Assembly: GCF_004352915.1 (NCBI RefSeq)
Contig: NZ_SJSY01000076.1
Coordinates: forward strand, 659,308 to 723,307
Direction of reading: 5' to 3'
Length of the DNA: 64,000 nt
Origin: Flavobacterium zhairuonense
Lineage (GTDB): Bacteria; Bacteroidota; Bacteroidia; Flavobacteriales; Flavobacteriaceae
Part shown: piece by piece, positions 60,518 through 64,000 of the stretch
Position numbering within the stretch: the first letter of the stretch is position 1
Layout of the letters: every line of letters starts with the position of its first letter
Position numbers and translations under genes: made by a program
Notes under the pieces: generated by a model
The model's input: only the letters and a program-made list of their open reading frames with translations
Database searches by the model: none
What the model was told of the DNA's origin: nothing

Positions 60518-61450
60518 TTAGAAGAATCGAGGGGATTTGATTTTACTTTCGCCTTTATTAAACTGGTAACGCAAGATAATCTCATGCGATCCGTCGTTGT
60601 ATTTATTCAGATCACTAACGGTATAATCGAAAGCGTATCCAACATAAAAACTTTTAGAGATTTGAAAACCAGCCAAGATACTCACAGAATCATCTGTTCT
60701 GTATGAGCCACCGATTACAAATTTTTCAGCAATCATAAAATTCGCCGATATATCAGCAGTAAGTGGTGCCCCACTCACTGCTTTCACTAAAAATGCAGGT
60801 TTGAATTTTAAATTTGGATTCAAATCAAAAACATAACCTCCCATGAAATAATAATGCAAACGATCATAGTCGATGGATTCCTGAATATCATCGTAATAAG
60901 TGTTCTGGATAAAACTTGGAACTGATGCTCCCACATACCATTTATCAGTATAATAATAGATTCCAGCCCCAACTGCTAATTTTGCCTGATTGTCAATGTT
61001 TTGATTCAACAAAACATCATTTGGATCGTAATACCTCCCCTTTGACCAATCAACGTTTAACATTCTCATACCCGCTTTCAAACCAAAAGCTAATCTTTTT
61101 TCATATCCAAGTGGAACTGAATAAGAAAAGTTTCCGTCAAGATAAAGTTCATTTGATGGGCCAATTTTGTCATTGACAACACTAAGTCCTAAACCAACTT
61201 TTTCATTTCGAAGAGGTGCATGAATTGAGAACGATTGTGTTTCTGGAGCACCATCAATTCCGATCCATTGAGAACGATACAAAAGTGTTGCTTCTAAAGT
61301 ACCGGTAGACCCAGCATAAGCTGGATTTACCGCCATTGTATTGTACATATACTGCGTGTACTCCGGATCTTGCTGTGCGTTGGCACAGACTGTGATAAAA
61401 GAGCATATCAGTATAAAATATGCTTCTAATGATTTTATATATAGTTTCAT
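60518..61450 (-). CDS. PorP/SprF-family type IX secretion outer-membrane protein
   Basis: This 310-residue barrel protein has a signal sequence (ending VCANAQQ) and the PorP/SprF hallmarks DPEYTQYMYNTMAVNPAYAG, LLYRSQWIGIDGAPETQSF, GLGLSVVNDKIGPSNELYLD and FKPAFLVKAVSGAPLTADIS. In Flavobacterium johnsoniae, SprF is needed to bring the adhesin SprB to the surface, and similar SprF-like proteins pair with type B-sorted substrates. This gene lies right after a giant adhesin with a type B domain. Twelve bases separate it from the PorE-like gene. Confidence 0.94.
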   Translation of the reverse strand: MKLYIKSLEAYFILICSFITVCANAQQDPEYTQYMYNTMAVNPAYAGSTGTLEATLLYRSQWIGIDGAPETQSFSIHAPLRNEKVGLGLSVVNDKIGPSNELYLDGNFSYSVPLGYEKRLAFGLKAGMRMLNVDWSKGRYYDPNDVLLNQNIDNQAKLAVGAGIYYYTDKWYVGASVPSFIQNTYYDDIQESIDYDRLHYYFMGGYVFDLNPNLKFKPAFLVKAVSGAPLTADISANFMIAEKFVIGGSYRTDDSVSILAGFQISKSFYVGYAFDYTVSDLNKYNDGSHEIILRYQFNKGESKIKSPRFF

Positions 61451-61497
61451 AACGATACCTATTTAGTTTAATTAATTAGATGATTAACAATGTCTGC

Positions 61498-64000
61498 TTA
61501 TCTCATTATAGATAACCATCCTTTTTTAACCGTTCCGTCTCCAATGTCTATCACATAAAAATAAGTACCTGTTGGCAGCATATCTCCTCTACTAATAACT
61601 CCAGACACATTGGCAGTTCCATTCCAATCGTTTTCATAATGTTGTTTGCTGTACACTAATGCACCGTATCTGTTGTATACTTTCAACTCATTGTTTGGAT
61701 ACGATTCGATACAGTCAATTCTGAATAAGTCATTAGCACCATCATTATTTGGTGTAAACTCATTATACACTGTCAAACAAATTGGATCAACAGAAGCAGA
61801 AGCCGAGTTGTTTGCTGCAGAAATATCTAAAGGAGTTGAAATTTCAATAGTTGCAACAGATAAGTAATCAGTTCCATGAACTACTTCAGCAACAATTGTA
61901 AGAACTACACTTTGACCTGCATTTAGCGTTGGAATTGTCCAAAGCTGTGTTGTTGGGTCAAATGTTCCTTGAGTTGTGCTTGAACTAATTAATTCATAAC
62001 CGTTAGGCAATAAGTCACTTACAAGTGTGTTTATGAAGTTTCCTTGTCCAACATTATTTACAGTTACTGTGAATGTTATTTGCTCACCAAAATTTGGAGT
62101 TGGATTGCTCACTGTATTTGTAATTGTCAAATCTGAACAAGTTGCCACTGTAACATTCAATGTTTTGGTAGTTGTTTCATCACAAGTGTTGATGTACGTA
62201 ACCTTAACTTGACCTGAACCAATATCTGACCATGAGATTGTTACATTTCCATCAGCAGTTCCTCCGCCAGAAATAATTGTTCCGTTGGTAACTGACCAAA
62301 CATAATTTGATTTACCATTTGCTACTGAATAAGTTACACCTTGGAAAACACATGGCGTATCGTCGCTTGTTGTAATTGGAACTAATGCGTCATTTTCGAA
62401 TGCAATTGTAATTCCTAATCTTGTTGCGCTTTCACATCCATTTGTTGTATTAGCAAGAGCCGAAGCATAGTAAGTTCCAGCAGTTAATTGTGTATTTGCT
62501 GCTAAAGGTGTTCCTCCTGTTGCAGTAGCATACCATACTACATTTGGTTCATTTACTAAGATATTCGCAAGTGTTGGCAATTTTGATAAACAGAAAGTTT
62601 GCGTTGTTCTTGGTGTTGTAATTACTCCCGGAGTATTTACATTTACCACAACTGCCAAACGAATCGGATTTTCACAGCCAATTGCACTTGAAACAGCTCC
62701 ATAATAAGTTCCTGTAGTTAACGCTGTCGTAGCAGGAATCGCTGTTCCTCCTATCGCAGTTGTATACCAAACTACATTTGCTTCATTAACCTGAATATTA
62801 GCCACTGTTGGTGAATTCAAGGTACAGAAGTTTTGAGTTGCATTCGTTGTTGTCGGTGTCGGACTTGGATTAATAACTGTAACCGTAACCTGCAAACGAG
62901 TTGAACTTTCACATCCTGTTGCAGGATCTACAATATTTCCAAAATAAGTACCTGTCGTTAAAGCAGTTGTTGCTGGAATTGGTGTCCCACCTGTAGCAGA
63001 ACTAAACCAAGTAACATTACTTTCGTTTACCTGAATATTAGCAATAGTTGGTGCCGATGTTGAGCAGAAGCTTTGAGAAGCATTTGTCGTAGTCGGATTA
63101 ATAGTATTTCCAACTGTAACATTTACGGCTAATCTTATGCTGCTTTCACAACCAGTTACTGGATCTTTGATTGCTCCATAATAAACGCCAGTCGCTAATG
63201 CAGTAGTCGCTGGAATTGCAGTTCCGCCTGTTATAGTGCTGTACCAAACCACATTCGCTTCATTAACTTGAATATTGGCAACTGTTGGCATATTTCCTGA
63301 ACAGAAAACCTGAGTCGCATTTGTAGTTGTTGGAGTCGCTGGATCTGTCACATTAATTGTTACGCTCAATCTTGTTGCACTCTCACAGCCTGTTGCCGGA
63401 TCGCTGATTGCTGCATAATAAGTACCATTTGCCAATGCCTGAGTAGATGGAATCGCATTTCCTCCCGTCATAGCATCGTACCAAACAATGTTTGTTTCAT
63501 TGAATTGAACGCTAGCAAATGTCGGAGCATTAACCAAACAGAAGTTCTGTGTTCCTGCGTTTACCAATGTCGGTGTGCCAGGATCGTTTACATTGATTAC
63601 AACTGCCAATCGTGTTGCGCTCTCGCAGCCTGTTGCAGGATCACTGATTGCAGCATAATAAGTACCGCTTGCCAATGCTTGAGTCGATGGAATTGCATTC
63701 CCTCCTGTCATGGCATCGTACCAAACGATATTTGTTTCATTGAACTGGACGCTTGCAAAAGTCGGAGCATTGATCAAACAGAAATTTTGTGTTCCTGCAT
63801 TTACCAATGTCGGTGTTCCAGGATCATTTACATTTATTGTTACGCTCAGTCTTGTTGCGCTCTCACAGCCTGTTGCCGGATCGCTGATTGCAGCATAATA
63901 AGTGCCACTTGCCAATGCCTGAGTCGATGGAATCGCATTCCCTCCTGTCATGGCATCATACCAAACAATATTTGTTTCGTTGAATTGAACGCTCGCGAAT
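61498..64000 (-). CDS. Large repetitive T9SS adhesin with type B sorting domain (partial)
   Basis: The C-terminal ~833 residues are visible; the frame is open through base 64000. From the N-terminal side it has 80-residue Ig-like repeats (GTYYAAISDPATGCESATRL ... NAPTFASVQFNETNIVWYDA), first near-identical, then diverged versions (about 77 residues each; TTTNASQSFCSTSAPTIANI). An Ig-like domain with a Cys pair, a DUF11-type domain (PTPNFGEQITFTVTVNNVGQ), and the gliding-motility-associated C-terminal domain (FTPNNDGANDLFRIDCI ... GTYFYVIDIGDGTVKKGWLS) follow. The latter is a T9SS type B sorting signal. The gene is the first visible member of the operon with PorP/SprF and PorE-like genes. It probably acts in adhesion or gliding. 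Confidence 0.93.
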   Translation of the reverse strand, partial: FASVQFNETNIVWYDAMTGGNAIPSTQALASGTYYAAISDPATGCESATRLSVTINVNDPGTPTLVNAGTQNFCLINAPTFASVQFNETNIVWYDAMTGGNAIPSTQALASGTYYAAISDPATGCESATRLAVVINVNDPGTPTLVNAGTQNFCLVNAPTFASVQFNETNIVWYDAMTGGNAIPSTQALANGTYYAAISDPATGCESATRLSVTINVTDPATPTTTNATQVFCSGNMPTVANIQVNEANVVWYSTITGGTAIPATTALATGVYYGAIKDPVTGCESSIRLAVNVTVGNTINPTTTNASQSFCSTSAPTIANIQVNESNVTWFSSATGGTPIPATTALTTGTYFGNIVDPATGCESSTRLQVTVTVINPSPTPTTTNATQNFCTLNSPTVANIQVNEANVVWYTTAIGGTAIPATTALTTGTYYGAVSSAIGCENPIRLAVVVNVNTPGVITTPRTTQTFCLSKLPTLANILVNEPNVVWYATATGGTPLAANTQLTAGTYYASALANTTNGCESATRLGITIAFENDALVPITTSDDTPCVFQGVTYSVANGKSNYVWSVTNGTIISGGGTADGNVTISWSDIGSGQVKVTYINTCDETTTKTLNVTVATCSDLTITNTVSNPTPNFGEQITFTVTVNNVGQGNFINTLVSDLLPNGYELISSSTTQGTFDPTTQLWTIPTLNAGQSVVLTIVAEVVHGTDYLSVATIEISTPLDISAANNSASASVDPICLTVYNEFTPNNDGANDLFRIDCIESYPNNELKVYNRYGALVYSKQHYENDWNGTANVSGVISRGDMLPTGTYFYVIDIGDGTVKKGWLSIMR
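63361..64000. repeat. Near-identical 240-bp tandem repeats in the adhesin gene
   Basis: Units at 63361-63600, 63601-63840 and 63841 onward (partial) repeat every 240 bases with few differences, mostly silent. For example, the CCTCC(C/T)GTCAT(A/G)GCATC segment recurs at about 63463, 63703 and 63943. The array continues beyond the window. Copies at 62400-63360 have the same fold but are diverged in sequence. Confidence 0.93.

Noticed and set aside
62400..64000. Regular repeats that could suggest a CRISPR array
   Set aside because: The period is 240 bases, the repeats are coding and have no unique spacers.
1..64000. tRNA, rRNA, tmRNA, insertion sequences, prophage or attachment sites
   Set aside because: I looked in the intergenic regions and found no cloverleaf, CCA-ended stems, transposase, integrase or flanking direct repeats.

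Overview
The window reads as a chromosomal stretch of a Flavobacterium-like member of the Bacteroidota. The signs are AT-rich DNA, start codons mostly without Shine-Dalgarno sequences, promoters of the form TTG-N17..23-TAnnTTTG, type IX secretion (T9SS) sorting domains, PorP/SprF, PorD-like and PorE-like proteins, a YtxJ bacillithiol-system protein, and intergenic hairpin repeats of the kind common in flavobacteria. I see no tRNA, rRNA, CRISPR array, phage or insertion sequence.

Layout. 1-8.7 kb: the start of an N-carbamoylputrescine amidase-like gene; a RelE/ParE toxin-antitoxin pair whose toxin is broken by a 29-bp tandem duplication; a lipoprotein; a DUF808 membrane protein; a 39-residue membrane peptide; clpB; ytxJ; two DUF2157-type membrane proteins. 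8.8-10.2 kb: a secreted PL1 pectate lyase behind a LacI-type palindrome. 10.3-21.5 kb: one long minus-strand arginine/proline operon (GNAT-argG-argC-argD-proA-proB-argF'-argB-argE-argH). It encodes the acylated-citrulline variant of arginine synthesis, with ArgF' acting before ArgE, and the first two proline enzymes. A Bacteroidota promoter precedes a roughly 120-nt foldable leader RNA, and most spacers inside the operon carry an inverted repeat.

21.6-37.8 kb: an M1 peptidase, an epimerase, acetyltransferases, outer-membrane proteins, smpB, a Fic protein, pcm, an oxidoreductase, a 3-hydroxyacyl-CoA dehydrogenase, a YggS protein, an exonuclease/GIY-YIG fusion, a voltage-gated-type K+ channel, miaA and an acyl-ACP thioesterase. 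38.0-41.7 kb: an RNA-repair operon (an unknown 248-residue protein, rtcB, prfH, a TPR protein), preceded by a 27-codon reading frame and an intrinsic terminator that together look like an attenuator. 41.9-53.9 kb: a two-component system, coaE, a glycosyltransferase, fabV, recN, a PorD-like gene, coaBC, rpoZ, bamD, dapA. 53.9-58.3 kb: a 5'-nucleotidase split over two genes, a YhhN-like protein and ligA. 58.5-64 kb: a T9SS surface module of an OmpA-family PorE-like protein, PorP/SprF and a large repetitive adhesin with a type B sorting domain, which runs off the window.

The strongest candidates for something undescribed are the arginine-operon leader RNA and the leader-peptide attenuator in front of the RtcB-PrfH ribosomal-RNA repair operon.
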